From Thioalkalivibrio nitratireducens DSM 14787 (GTDB lineage: Bacteria > Pseudomonadota > Gammaproteobacteria > Ectothiorhodospirales > Ectothiorhodospiraceae): a stretch of DNA of 64,000 nt. Below are positions 54,732 through 64,000 of the stretch, piece after piece. The translations under genes and the position numbers were made by a program. The DNA lies in the NCBI RefSeq assembly GCF_000321415.2, contig NC_019902.2:2108001-2172000 (forward strand). Reading direction: 5' to 3'. A model generated the notes under the pieces. The model ran no database searches and was not told the origin of the DNA. It saw only the letters and a program-made list of their open reading frames with translations. Each line of letters opens with the position of its first letter. Position 1 is the first letter of the stretch.

Positions 54732-57700
54732 TCACCTACCGCAAGGCGCCGCGGCGGCACCTGCACCTCCCCGTCGCAGGATCTCGGCCGGGTCGCCCAG
54801 CGCAGCGTGAATCACGGCCGCGCGAATCATGTTCCGCAGCGCCGACCGGCCGGCCCCGGAGGCGTCCTGGGCCAGCTGGCGGAACCACCAGTCGACCAAT
54901 TCGACGATGGTGCGCACGGTGTTGAAGTCGTCCTGCTCGGCGCGGTCGAGACCGGGCCAATGACCGGTGCCTGGCAGCGGCAGCCGGTCGTCCTCGGCCA
55001 GCTGCGACCACTCCAGGCGAATGGACGGGTCGAGGCGTTCCAGGTACTCGACCAGGCAGCCGATGCACTGCTCGAGCCGGGTCTGGAGCTGGTTCGCGTC
55101 GTGTCGCGGCCTGCCGGCGCTGCCGGTGAGCAGATCGTGCAGCGACAGCACGCGGGCATTGCCCCGGCTGAAGGCGTTCAGCGACGCGGTCCGGACCGGC
55201 GGCTTCTGACTGGCCAGCGTACCCAGCACGGCGAGGTTCTGCTGGCCCAGGGACGACATTGCCTGCTGCAGCGGGATCCGCGTCGACTGGGTCGGCGCCG
55301 ACTGCCCGAGCCTGGCGAGCCGCAACTCCCGCAGTGCGGCCGCCTGCTCGACACGTACCGCGTTGGCAAGCCGCGGAAGTACCGGTGCCAGCGCCGTCCA
55401 GTCGGCCACCGGCACCTCGCGCACGGTATCGAAGAAGGCCGCCAGGCTGTCCGGCAACTCGTACTCGGCGTCGGCCGGACAGCCGGGAACGATATCGCGC
55501 GCGCTGCCGTGGCGCAGCGTCAGCGGGTCGGCCAGCGGCAGACTCACCGCGGCGGAGTTCACCCGCACGTAGTACAGCCCGGAGAGCCCGGTCGTCAGCA
55601 GGCGGGTGCGCTCCTGGTTGCGCAGGTAGGTCCTGCGCCAGTCTTCATCGAGCAGCCGCTGCGTCACCGCATAATCCCCCAGGCGCTCGAGACGCCGACC
55701 GTCCAGGACATCGAGTTCCTGCCGTTCCTGGACGATCATCGCCGCGAGCTTGACCAGGCGCTGCTGCAGGTCCTGGCGCTCGCGCAAGCGGGCATTGAGG
55801 TCACGTTCAAGGGTATCGAAACGGGCCTCGATGATCGCAATCTGCTGGGTCAGGATCTGCCCCGCCTTGAACAGTTGCTGGTATCGGTGCTGGACCAGCT
55901 CGGCGGTAGAATCACCACAGGGTAGGTTCTCTTCCATCTGGGTCGGGTGCTGCAGCCCCACACGGTCGCGGATGCGCTCGAGCCGGCGCTTGATCGCCCT
56001 GGTTTCCTTCCTGTCGAACAGCCCGTCCAGGTTGGCGAGCAGCGCCTCCATCTCGTCGTAGGCCTTCTTGTACTCGTTGAACTCGGGATGGATGTGGCTC
56101 AGCACACCGACCCGCGGCGTTTCGGCCTGGAAGGCAGGCGGCGCCACCGGATTCCGTGCGGGCGTGGTCATCTGCTCCAGGCGCGCCTTGTTGATGCCGA
56201 ACTCGACCGCAGAGCGGGTCGCCGGCTTCAGCACGGAGAAACGCTGGCTCTGGGCAGTGGTGGAGATCGTCTTGCGGGCCAGCGACGGGATCTGCGTCGG
56301 AATCAGCGGCTGGGTCATTGCGACCCGGTGGGTCGTGTCGGCGGCCGTCATCGAGAGCGTCGTGAACAGCGCTTCCCGCGAGGCGGAGGAGGAACGTAGG
56401 GGCGTCGCATCCTCCTCCGGCGGCGACGGCTGTTCCCGCTCGGCCGCTTCTGCCACCGCCTCGGCCGCCAGCGGCAGCGGATTGAGCCGCGTGTAGGGCA
56501 TCCAGCGCGCGAGTTGCAGCCCCGAGCCATCGCCGGCGACGCCGCCGGCCAGTGCGGCCAGCGACACGGTCTGCGAGTCGAGTTGCTGGCGTTGCAGCAG
56601 CAGGTAGTCCTGGGTCTTGTTCAGTCGCGTCTGCAGGATGCGGATCCGGTTGTCGAGCGCCTCCAGTTCCACCTGGCCGATGGCGTACTGGATGACCAGC
56701 CCGTCGTCCTCCGGCTCAGAGGCCGCGGGCGGTGCGCCGTCATCGAACCATTGCTGATAGCGCTCCGGCGGCTCCGGGAACGCGCGGTCGTAGGGATGCG
56801 GGAGCGGACTCTCCAGCTCCGACCGCGCACGTTCGACGATGGCCTCGAACACCGTCGACGGCACGGCCGGGGGCGGGACCGGCTGCGGCAGCGACAGCGC
56901 GCGCAACTGCTCCGGCGTCAGGGCCGCACCGGCCTCCTCCTGCACGAAATACAGTCGCTCGAACTGGCGCCTCCAGGCAAGCCAGCTGTCGTGCGCGCGC
57001 ATGAAATAGCGGTAGACGTCCTGCTCCAGGCGGCCATCGGTCTGCGGGATGTCGAGCATCTCCGGCCGGTAGTGGCGTTCGGGGACAGCCAGCAGCAGGC
57101 GCAGGTGTTCGCCTGCCGGACGGCGCAGATCCACCACGCGCCGCGGCAAGTGGCGGTCAATGAGCTCATCGACCGCCGTGTCGGGGACTGCCACCGCGTC
57201 GATGCGCAGGTGCGATGGCAGAAACGCCACGCGCGGCGTCACCGACGCAGCATCCTCGAGCAGCGCCAGCGGCAGCTGGCCGGCCGCCGGCAGATAATCC
57301 AGCAGCAGATGCTCCTCGAGATACGCCAGCAAATCGAACTCCGGGTCGCCGGAAAGTTCGCCCGCGCGCCGCGCCCGGGTGATCAGGCGGCGAAACGCCT
57401 CGGTCACCTGGCTGTGCAGCACCCTGTAGCCGCTGTCGGGCTGCGCCAGGTAGCGCCCGACGGTGGCAGAGAACCAGCGGGGCCGAGGCCCCTCGGCCGT
57501 CTCCTCCACCGCCAGCAATCCCAGGGGTACTGCGTGGCCGAGGTCGCCGAGGAATTCTCCGTCCGCACAGTACGCGGCCACCGCGTTCTCGGCCTGCTCC
57601 TGGCTCGCTCCGGCCGCGATGCCGGAGGGCAAGGCAACACGGCGCAGTGCCAGCGCCGCCCCCACCACCCGTCGGGAATCGCGGTTCGGGTCGAGTTCGG

Positions 57701-58145
57701 CACGCTGGCAGGGATCAACGTCGGGATCGGCGTCGATGTGCAAGGGCATGCGCCGCAGAATCAGAAAGTAGATCCCGCCGGCGTCGCTGGCCTCGGTCTC
57801 GGCGAGATAGGTTTCGATCAGGCTGTTCCAGTGCTGGTAAAGCGGGTAGTACACGCCGACGGCCCTGCCGTTGCCGGCCACCGCCATCCCCGGCGCCACC
57901 GAGCAGCCGTCGCCCAGTCGGTACGGGTGTAGCGGGTCACTGTCGTCGGGCACGCGGTCGGCCGCGACTTCCAGGCCGTGGAGGATTCCCGGGGGGTAGC
58001 CCGCCAGCAGCGGTTCCAGCCGCGCATCGGCGTAGGCCTGTAGGCGGTCGAACTCGTCCTCGCCCAGATGGCGGCCCGGGAAAAGATGCAGCCGTTCCAG
58101 GTGGGGTGACGCGGGGATCGGATCGTGCAGCAGAATGCTCGACAT
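54732..58145 (-). CDS. large eCIS protein with FxGxxL-type N-terminal domain
   Basis: 1137 residues, soluble. N-terminal domain (about 10-330) has LFPGRHLGEDEFDRLQ, GILHGLEVAA and CSVAPGMAVAGNGRAVGV, shared in pattern with the next two upstream genes. The rest is mainly helical with long coiled coils (about 740-960). GAGGAGG ribosome site before ATG 58145. Probably a structural or assembly component of the injection particle; specific role unknown. Confidence 0.55.
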   Translation of the reverse strand: MSSILLHDPIPASPHLERLHLFPGRHLGEDEFDRLQAYADARLEPLLAGYPPGILHGLEVAADRVPDDSDPLHPYRLGDGCSVAPGMAVAGNGRAVGVYYPLYQHWNSLIETYLAETEASDAGGIYFLILRRMPLHIDADPDVDPCQRAELDPNRDSRRVVGAALALRRVALPSGIAAGASQEQAENAVAAYCADGEFLGDLGHAVPLGLLAVEETAEGPRPRWFSATVGRYLAQPDSGYRVLHSQVTEAFRRLITRARRAGELSGDPEFDLLAYLEEHLLLDYLPAAGQLPLALLEDAASVTPRVAFLPSHLRIDAVAVPDTAVDELIDRHLPRRVVDLRRPAGEHLRLLLAVPERHYRPEMLDIPQTDGRLEQDVYRYFMRAHDSWLAWRRQFERLYFVQEEAGAALTPEQLRALSLPQPVPPPAVPSTVFEAIVERARSELESPLPHPYDRAFPEPPERYQQWFDDGAPPAASEPEDDGLVIQYAIGQVELEALDNRIRILQTRLNKTQDYLLLQRQQLDSQTVSLAALAGGVAGDGSGLQLARWMPYTRLNPLPLAAEAVAEAAEREQPSPPEEDATPLRSSSASREALFTTLSMTAADTTHRVAMTQPLIPTQIPSLARKTISTTAQSQRFSVLKPATRSAVEFGINKARLEQMTTPARNPVAPPAFQAETPRVGVLSHIHPEFNEYKKAYDEMEALLANLDGLFDRKETRAIKRRLERIRDRVGLQHPTQMEENLPCGDSTAELVQHRYQQLFKAGQILTQQIAIIEARFDTLERDLNARLRERQDLQQRLVKLAAMIVQERQELDVLDGRRLERLGDYAVTQRLLDEDWRRTYLRNQERTRLLTTGLSGLYYVRVNSAAVSLPLADPLTLRHGSARDIVPGCPADAEYELPDSLAAFFDTVREVPVADWTALAPVLPRLANAVRVEQAAALRELRLARLGQSAPTQSTRIPLQQAMSSLGQQNLAVLGTLASQKPPVRTASLNAFSRGNARVLSLHDLLTGSAGRPRHDANQLQTRLEQCIGCLVEYLERLDPSIRLEWSQLAEDDRLPLPGTGHWPGLDRAEQDDFNTVRTIVELVDWWFRQLAQDASGAGRSALRNMIRAAVIHAALGDPAEILRRGGAGAAAAPCGR

Positions 58146-58155
58146 CACGGCCTCC

Positions 58156-59844
58156 TCAGGCTTCCACGGCCCGCCAGGACCGGACCAGGGCGGCTCCAAA
58201 GCCAAACTCTCCGGCCAGGCGGGCGACCGCATCGGCGGTGGTCTCCCCGGATGCCTGCGCCTCCACCAGCCGCTCGCGGAAAGCGGGCACCCGGCCGTCG
58301 TCGGCGAGCTGACGCAGGGTCTGCCAGATCACGCCGTCATAGCGGCGCTCGACCCGCAGCAGGATCGCGAGCATCGCCTGGATGGTGACCGCATCGTCGC
58401 CGTGGTCATGGATCAGCGCCCTGAGCGCGGTCTCGGCGGCACGCCCCCCCGGCGGGCGCAGCGACGCGAGCCACCCGAGGTTGATCCGGTTCAGCAGTAT
58501 CGAGTCTTCGTCCCGCAGCAGTCGGACGCCATCGGCGGGGCTTTGACCGTCGTCCGGCTCCGGCGGAGGGGCGGTGCCCTGGGCCAGCACGATGCCGCTC
58601 AACGCGGTTTCGGCCACCCGCAACGGCCGGCGCACGTAGATGAGCCGGTCGTCGCCGACGCGGTCCCAGATCGCTTCCCAGGTTACCCGGTCGGTATCCA
58701 GTTCGTGCACGGGTCGCATCGGGTAGATGCGCAGCATCAGCGGGTCGGTGAAGGGAAGGCGAGCCGCGTCTGCAGGACTGCGCTCCAGCGCCCGGGCGAA
58801 GCGGCCGTAGTCACGGTTGGCCAGCGGCGCGAGCACGATGATGTCCACCGCCTGGTCGTGGCCGAGGTCGATCGGCTCCAGGCGCAGCGACTCCTGGCGC
58901 ACCAGTTCCAGGTCCGACACGCGCACCGGCGCCACCCAGACCTGGAAGGACTCGGGGAAATAGCTCTGGCGTCCAGCCGATGGATCGATGGCCGCCTTGG
59001 GCAGGGATCCGACCGGGGGCAGCAGCTTGAAATACTGGTCGGCGGCAAACTCGGCGCCCGGGCTGGTGATCCGGCGTTCGCGGAGCACGTCGCGCAGCAG
59101 GGCCTCGTACAGGCGGGCCAGGTCCGACTGCAGGGCGTTGGGCGCGTGCGGTGGCCGCAGCGGCTGGCGCAGCAACTCGCCGTCCAGCCACAGTGGCCGG
59201 TCGCCGGCAACCGCGAGCACCCCAAGCGCCACCGCATCCTCCGGCACCACGCCCGCAGCCGCCCCACCCAGGTATTCGCGCATCAGCAGCGCACGCAGGT
59301 GCAGTTGGCTTTGCTGCGGCAGCGGTTGCGGCAGGGGCGTGAGCGCCAGCTGCACCCCCTCGTTGACGCGATCGTGCTGCACCTCGGCGCGCGCGCCCAG
59401 ATCTCGCGGGAACACCTCGGCCACATCCGTTCGGACCTCGGCGTAGTGCAGCGTCACCGCGTACAGGCCGCGTTCCAGGCGGCCGTGACGGCCGGCGTTC
59501 AACCGTGCAATCAGTGCCCGGTCGTCGAGATGGAGCGACAGCCGACGGTCCAGCTGCAGCACCCGCCCCGCCGAAGAGACCGCCAACCCGGGGCTGACGT
59601 CGAGCATACCCGCGGACAGCGATACCTCGAGCCCGCGCACGACACCCGACCCAAGCGTCTGGCCGACCTCCCGGAGGCGCTGGTCCAGGTATACCTGGTC
59701 GCGGATCAGGTCTTCCGCGGTCAGCAGGCGGCCGTCGAAGTAATGCGTGCGGGTGAGCCTTGCATCGATGTCCGCAACGCGTTCCAGCTCGCGCCCGGCG
59801 GGGACGGCGCTGCCGAGGGGTAGAAAACCGGTAGAGTTGCTCAT
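58156..59844 (-). CDS. eCIS protein with FDGRLLTAEDL domain
   Basis: 562 residues. N-terminal domain: HYFDGRLLTAEDLIRDQ, SGVVRGLEVSL, LDVSPGLAVSSAGRVLQL. The same order of motifs (x-F-x-G-x-x-L, GxxxGLEV, VxPGxAxxxxGR) occurs in 54732-58145 and, more degenerate, in 59864-60769. C-terminal part helical. Start at MSNSTG (59844). Stop lies 10 bases before the next start. Likely accessory baseplate, collar or fibre-linked component. Confidence 0.6.
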   Translation of the reverse strand: MSNSTGFLPLGSAVPAGRELERVADIDARLTRTHYFDGRLLTAEDLIRDQVYLDQRLREVGQTLGSGVVRGLEVSLSAGMLDVSPGLAVSSAGRVLQLDRRLSLHLDDRALIARLNAGRHGRLERGLYAVTLHYAEVRTDVAEVFPRDLGARAEVQHDRVNEGVQLALTPLPQPLPQQSQLHLRALLMREYLGGAAAGVVPEDAVALGVLAVAGDRPLWLDGELLRQPLRPPHAPNALQSDLARLYEALLRDVLRERRITSPGAEFAADQYFKLLPPVGSLPKAAIDPSAGRQSYFPESFQVWVAPVRVSDLELVRQESLRLEPIDLGHDQAVDIIVLAPLANRDYGRFARALERSPADAARLPFTDPLMLRIYPMRPVHELDTDRVTWEAIWDRVGDDRLIYVRRPLRVAETALSGIVLAQGTAPPPEPDDGQSPADGVRLLRDEDSILLNRINLGWLASLRPPGGRAAETALRALIHDHGDDAVTIQAMLAILLRVERRYDGVIWQTLRQLADDGRVPAFRERLVEAQASGETTADAVARLAGEFGFGAALVRSWRAVEA

Positions 59845-59863
59845 GACGACCTCGTGCTCAGGG

Positions 59864-60769
59864 CTAGCGCGCCAGATGGGCGAGCTGGCCGGGCGTGACC
59901 AGGAATGGGCGGACCAGGTTGTTGACGCTGATGCGGGAAGGATTGACCACGATGTGGGACAGGCTGGTGGTCTCGATCGAGATGCGCGCAAGCAGCAGCC
60001 GGGCACTCTCGTGCAGCCGGTCGGCCACGGTCTGGGGGCTGACGCCGTCGTCCAGCGCGTGCAGCAGCCGCGCGTGCAGGTTCATCAGCCGGCCGGCGGC
60101 CTCGCTCTCGGCTTCGGCGGCCGCCAGGGTCGCCTGCTCGGCGTCGGTCAGCCCTTCGGGCGCATCCGCCAGCGGACCGTGTGCCTGCCATGGCCGGTAG
60201 CCGGGCTCCCCGGCTGGCGGCAGTTCCGGCTGGATTTCGAGCAGCACGCCATCGGCGATGCGGCTGGGCTGGACCGGATCGGTACTCATGTTGAGCTTGC
60301 GTGCCAATACCGGCTGTGCGGCCACCGGGCAGTCCTGGTGGCGCACGCTCACGCGCAGCCAGAGGCGGCTTTCGCCGGCATCGAAGCCATCGTGCAGGGC
60401 GGTTTCGCCCTGCGCGGCCAGCCACTCCCCGAGGTTCACGCAGTACGATTCATGCACCAGCACCTCGCGGCCCAGCCCGTCGATGCCGAATCCCGGCCCG
60501 ACCAGCACACGCACCGTCATGTCGGTGTCCGGATCCTCGGCCGCGTCCGGGTCGATACTCACCGCCATTCCGGCCAGTGTGCCGGCCCCGTGCAGCCAGT
60601 ACTGCTGGCGAGTCAGCCGGCGGCGGTGATACCCCTGCTCGTCACGGGTCGCCTCCAGGCCCAGCATCATGCCGGCCTCGTAGGCAACGCGCCGCAGCGG
60701 GCTCTCCAGATCAGCGTCGTGCTCGACGGTTGCGAAGTCTTTGGCCGATGACGTCATGGTGGGCTCCAT
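59864..60769 (-). CDS. eCIS protein, shortest member of the three-paralogue set
   Basis: 301 residues. Contains YHRRRLTRQQYWLHGAGTL, GMAVSIDP and LVGPGFGIDGLGREVLV, a degenerate version of the domain in the two genes downstream. First ATG overlaps the upstream stop (TGATG); the second ATG at 60757 has GGAG eight bases before it and is equally possible. C-terminal helical part. Function unknown. Confidence 0.6.
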   Translation of the reverse strand: MEPTMTSSAKDFATVEHDADLESPLRRVAYEAGMMLGLEATRDEQGYHRRRLTRQQYWLHGAGTLAGMAVSIDPDAAEDPDTDMTVRVLVGPGFGIDGLGREVLVHESYCVNLGEWLAAQGETALHDGFDAGESRLWLRVSVRHQDCPVAAQPVLARKLNMSTDPVQPSRIADGVLLEIQPELPPAGEPGYRPWQAHGPLADAPEGLTDAEQATLAAAEAESEAAGRLMNLHARLLHALDDGVSPQTVADRLHESARLLLARISIETTSLSHIVVNPSRISVNNLVRPFLVTPGQLAHLAR

Positions 60770-63141
60770 CAGGCTCCGGGGGCGCCGGTCCGCGCGTTGA
60801 CGTCGCGCGGCGACAGCGCCGTCGGGTTGTTTAGCAGGCCTTCCCTGCCGAGATAGGTGTCGTTCAGAGTGACGCGGCCTGGCGCCGGCGCGTGCTCGAG
60901 GAAGGTATCCACCGCGAGCAGCGGCGCCAGACCGAGTACGAACGGATGATCGCTTTCGAGTACCCGCCAGCGCACGTGTGCCGGCATCTGCGCGGACAGC
61001 GTCTCCTCCACCTGCGGCCGGCGGGCACGCCCGTCGCCATGCAGCAGCACGCTGACCTGGTGACTGTAGCGGTCGAAGAAGGCCTGCACCGCCTGTTCGC
61101 GTTCCAGCCCGGCCAGCTCCGGCGCGAACAGCGCCAGGAACTCCAGCGCACCGCTTTCGGACAGAATCAGGCTGTCGCCCACGATGCTGTTGCCGGTCAC
61201 GCCGGTGCCCAGGGTCAGCGGGTGGTCACGGTCATCCATGTCGACGCCCAGGATCGTCGCCATCGTCCGGCGCAGGCGGAAATTCTCCACCACGACCACC
61301 TCGCCCCGCTGGACGCCGCCGTCGGTGGCGATATCCAGCGCCAGCTGTACGCCGGCCACGGTGCCGCGGTACTGCTGCAGTCGGGTGGCGTGCCCCAGCA
61401 GGCGCCGCCGGCGCCCTTCGGGCCACCCGGCGGGAATCGGCTGGCCGAGGAGCTCGGCGATCCACGGCAGGTTGTCGGCCGGGGTGGCTTCGGGAGAGAC
61501 GAGCGACTCTGCGGTCGCCACGGTGGCCTCGATGGGTGTCAGCATGCCCTCCAGACTCGCCAGGAAGCGCTCGCGCAGGTCGGCTGCGTTGGCGCTTTGA
61601 GGCTCGCCGCCCGCGGTGGGCAGGTACGCCTCTTCCTGGCGGAAATGCCCGGGCAGGTACGCCTCCTGGTAGCAGAAGCGGGGGCCGTACACCCGCATTG
61701 CGTGGATGGACGGCGTCTGGCGACCATCGCCCTGCATCACGATGCGCAACTGCAGGTAGCGCCCGGAGAGGCGCCGCACATTGCCGCCGGGCCGCTGCAG
61801 CAGAATCTCGAACAATCCGGCCTCGTTCGGTCGGGGTGTGACCGTGCAGGACTGGAACGCAAGCTCCGACCTGCGGGGCGTCCACAGCGGGGCGATCTGG
61901 CGCAGATAGGGAGTCGCGGTACGCGCATCCGGACTGTCGAAGGCCTTCGCGTAAATCGTGATCGCGCCGCTTCGGGGGATCGAAGCCTCCAGGTAGATCC
62001 GGTGCCAAACGCTGCCCGGCTGGCCGGAGTCCAGCGTCTGCCGCAGCGTTGCGGCCGCCGCGGTAGCGTAACGCGGCTGGCGCAACGGATGCAGCTCCCG
62101 CGGCCTGGGGGAGAACTCGGGGAACGCCGGATCCGCTTCGGCCTGGTAGCGCAACCGGCCGTCCAGCGCGCTGACGAACCGCAGCCCGGCCTTGGACTGC
62201 ATCGGGTAGCGTTCCCGGATCAAACTCGCCTTGCCGCTCGCCTGCAGCCGGATCACCGGGCAATCCCTCGGCTGCCGGCTCGCGCCCAGGTCGCGCCGGG
62301 GCAGCCCCGGGAACAGCCCCGGCGGCATCAGCGCCAGCCTGCCAGGACCGGCAACCGTCAGATCCAGCGCGAACGGCACCGCGGGATCCACCCGGTACGG
62401 CTTCAGCGCCCGCTCGGGCTCCGGTGTCCGCGGGCGCACCAGGATCCGTTGCAGGTTCGAGGCGGTGTACGCCAGCACGTACACGTTCGCGTCGTCGGCG
62501 GCAACGGCCAGCGGTGTCAGGCCATCCGGCAACGGCTGCTGCCAGCGCAGGCGCAGCGGCTGCGGCACCTGATGCACCGGTTCGAAGCGCTCGGGCTGCG
62601 CGCGGTACGGCAGCGGCAGGGGCTCGCCCTCGCACAGCGACACGCGATCCTCGCTGAGGCACCAGATCCGGCTGTCCGGGTCCACCACGGCACGCAGCAC
62701 GGGTTGCGGCAGGGGCAGGTGCTGCTGCCAGCGCCGGCGCAGGTGAAACACCACCATGCCTTGCTCGGCATCGTTCCGGTACGGCGCGACGAGGCGGCCA
62801 TCGCCGCCCAGGTGCAGGTCGACGAAGCGTCCGGCCGGCGCCTGCACCGGGGCCAGTTCCCGATCCTCGAGCGGCCAGAACTCGCCGCCCACACTGTATT
62901 CGAGGCGTTGGCCGTCCGGGCTGATGCGGCCGATCTGACCGTGTGGATCGAGCACCAGCGGCGCGGCAGTCTGCCACTGCGCCCGGGCCGCAGCCGGCGC
63001 GTTGCCCGGCAGCTGCAGGGATTGCCGCTGGGCGAGCGTGAGCGCGCCGCCGCAGCCGGCGTTCCATGCATAGAAGGACGAGCCATTGTCGAAGTCGGCT
63101 TCCTCCCTGAACAGAAAGTACGGCGTGTTGTTGACGTCCAT
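60769..63141 (-). CDS. phage tail protein I/TIGR02242-like eCIS baseplate protein
   Basis: 790 residues. The N-terminal two thirds look like a beta-propeller or sheet region (repeated YxLxxDG-type strands, e.g. GRFVDLHLGGDGRLVAPYR). The C-terminal ~230 residues match the phage tail domain TIGR02242: LPWIAELLGQPIPAGWPEG, RRRRLLGHATRLQQYRGTVA and GVQLALDIATDGG. Corresponds to Afp12/gpI-type baseplate wedge components. ATG 63141 has GGGGGTG eight bases upstream; an in-frame GTG lies at 63159. Confidence 0.75.
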   Translation of the reverse strand: MDVNNTPYFLFREEADFDNGSSFYAWNAGCGGALTLAQRQSLQLPGNAPAAARAQWQTAAPLVLDPHGQIGRISPDGQRLEYSVGGEFWPLEDRELAPVQAPAGRFVDLHLGGDGRLVAPYRNDAEQGMVVFHLRRRWQQHLPLPQPVLRAVVDPDSRIWCLSEDRVSLCEGEPLPLPYRAQPERFEPVHQVPQPLRLRWQQPLPDGLTPLAVAADDANVYVLAYTASNLQRILVRPRTPEPERALKPYRVDPAVPFALDLTVAGPGRLALMPPGLFPGLPRRDLGASRQPRDCPVIRLQASGKASLIRERYPMQSKAGLRFVSALDGRLRYQAEADPAFPEFSPRPRELHPLRQPRYATAAAATLRQTLDSGQPGSVWHRIYLEASIPRSGAITIYAKAFDSPDARTATPYLRQIAPLWTPRRSELAFQSCTVTPRPNEAGLFEILLQRPGGNVRRLSGRYLQLRIVMQGDGRQTPSIHAMRVYGPRFCYQEAYLPGHFRQEEAYLPTAGGEPQSANAADLRERFLASLEGMLTPIEATVATAESLVSPEATPADNLPWIAELLGQPIPAGWPEGRRRRLLGHATRLQQYRGTVAGVQLALDIATDGGVQRGEVVVVENFRLRRTMATILGVDMDDRDHPLTLGTGVTGNSIVGDSLILSESGALEFLALFAPELAGLEREQAVQAFFDRYSHQVSVLLHGDGRARRPQVEETLSAQMPAHVRWRVLESDHPFVLGLAPLLAVDTFLEHAPAPGRVTLNDTYLGREGLLNNPTALSPRDVNARTGAPGA

Positions 63142-63306
63142 GATCAGCACCCCCGCCACGGCTGCAGTGGGAGGGGCTTTGGCGCCGGGCGGCTCCGGAA
63201 CGGACCGCCTCGCGACCCGCCCCGCCTGCTGACCGGGGGCGGGGGCTCCACCGCCGGGTACCGGACGAGGCCTGCCTGCCAGTGCGCGGAGTGCATCATC
63301 GAGCTG

Positions 63307-64000
63307 CTAGCACACATCCGGGATCACCGGCGCCGGCACCGGGCGAGCGCCACCGTCGCCCGGTGCCGGTGCGAGCCCTTCGGGCAACTCGGGCGTTCCC
63401 GTTCCGCTGCCGACACCGATGCCGACCAGCTCGGGCAACTGGTAGGCGGCCAGGTCCAGTGGCTCGTCGAACTCCAGGCGCCGCCAATGACCGTCACTGC
63501 GCACGAATACAGCAAGCGCGTTCACCTCCCGCACGCCCGGCGCACGCGCCGCCTGCGTCAGCAGTTCCCTGCCACGCACCGCAGTTCCCAGCGGCCAGCC
63601 CTCGCCCTGCGCGCCGCCCGGTGCCAGCGCCCAGAGGTAGTGCATCAGCACCTCGCGCACCGCCCGCAGGGTCTGCTGCTCGGTCTGCACGTCGTGGACC
63701 GAGATCTTCACGGAGACCGCAACCGGCACAAACTCGGGGCTCAGCACGTACAGCTCGGTCCCGATCAGGATGCGCTGACGCAGGTAGTTGAAGACGTCCT
63801 TCAACAGCCCCTGCGTGGGCCGGGGCGCGGCATCGAGCACCGGCTCGCCAGGCGGCAGCACGACCAGGCTCACGACCCCGGGCACACCCTCCCGCGCCGC
63901 GCGGATGCTGGCCCCGGGAAGGAAGCCCTCCAGCACCTCGCAGCGCGCGACCGGATTGATGGGATTCGCCAGCGTCAGCAGGCGGAAGTCGTCCCGTGTC
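63307..64000 (-). CDS. baseplate J/gp47-like eCIS protein (C-terminal part, cut by window edge)
   Basis: At least 230 residues; the frame continues past 64000 (RDDFRLLTLANPINPVARCE at the edge), so the start is outside. Contains the C-terminal baseplate J pattern: VPGVVSLVVLPPGEPVLD, DVFNYLRQRILIGTELYV, VPVAVSVKISVHDVQTEQQ, ALAPGGAQGEGWPLG, AARAPGVREVNALAV. Equivalent to Afp11/Pvc11. Followed by a 165-base gap before the tail-I gene. Confidence 0.8.
   Translation of the reverse strand, partial: TRDDFRLLTLANPINPVARCEVLEGFLPGASIRAAREGVPGVVSLVVLPPGEPVLDAAPRPTQGLLKDVFNYLRQRILIGTELYVLSPEFVPVAVSVKISVHDVQTEQQTLRAVREVLMHYLWALAPGGAQGEGWPLGTAVRGRELLTQAARAPGVREVNALAVFVRSDGHWRRLEFDEPLDLAAYQLPELVGIGVGSGTGTPELPEGLAPAPGDGGARPVPAPVIPDVC

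Overview
High-GC chromosomal DNA from a gammaproteobacterium. SlyX, an RsmJ-type 16S rRNA methyltransferase, a YajQ-type protein and SerS point to that class. An Ectothiorhodospiraceae / Thioalkalivibrio-like host is my inference, not something the sequence proves. There are four blocks.

(1) 1-8.6 kb, chromosomal. Three tiny secreted proteins are built almost wholly from 11-residue curlin-type repeats (198-1356). A small exported protein follows, then a periplasmic binding lipoprotein overlapping a PhnD-PAS-PAS-PAS-GGDEF-EAL c-di-GMP sensor, an isoaspartyl peptidase and an exported hypothetical protein.

(2) 8.63-25.6 kb, a ~17 kb integrated element in the 3' end of a tRNA-Ser(UGA). A 12-bp direct repeat (8629-8640 and 25593-25604) marks the ends, and paired TTCCCACAA boxes lie near each end. 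The P4-type integrase sits next to the tRNA. Behind it, mostly on the minus strand, come AlpA, a DUF3987 replication protein, SSB, a PD-(D/E)XK-like nuclease, KfrA with a palindromic operator, small phage-like proteins, a tape-measure-like protein with a lytic transglycosylase domain (frameshifted) and small-terminase-like proteins. A HigBA-like toxin-antitoxin pair and a small alarmone hydrolase are cargo on the other strand. No capsid, portal, sheath or large terminase is seen, so it looks like a phage satellite or a heavily reduced prophage.

(3) 25.6-46.3 kb, chromosomal. SulP transporter, BI-1 family protein, D-2-hydroxyacid dehydrogenase, slyX, rsmJ, a Rieske-fold protein that has lost its cluster ligands, a large SARP/MalT-like regulator divergent from a WG-repeat protein, a YajQ-type protein, a DUF423 protein, a remnant of an RlmK-type methyltransferase, a tandem thioredoxin protein, serS and a DUF3380 muramidase. 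Insertion-sequence debris (an IS3-like fragment, a frameshifted IS110 transposase, REP-like palindromes and a 223-bp tandem duplication) closes the block.

(4) 46.3-64 kb, all minus strand and tightly coupled: the distal half of an extracellular contractile injection system (eCIS) operon. In transcription order: a baseplate-J protein (cut by the window edge), a gpI/TIGR02242-type tail protein, three consecutive proteins sharing an N-terminal domain, two small or unassigned proteins, an AAA+ ATPase, a large DUF4157 protein with an HNH-like region (candidate effector) and a TPR protein. Sheath, tube and spike genes would lie beyond position 64000.
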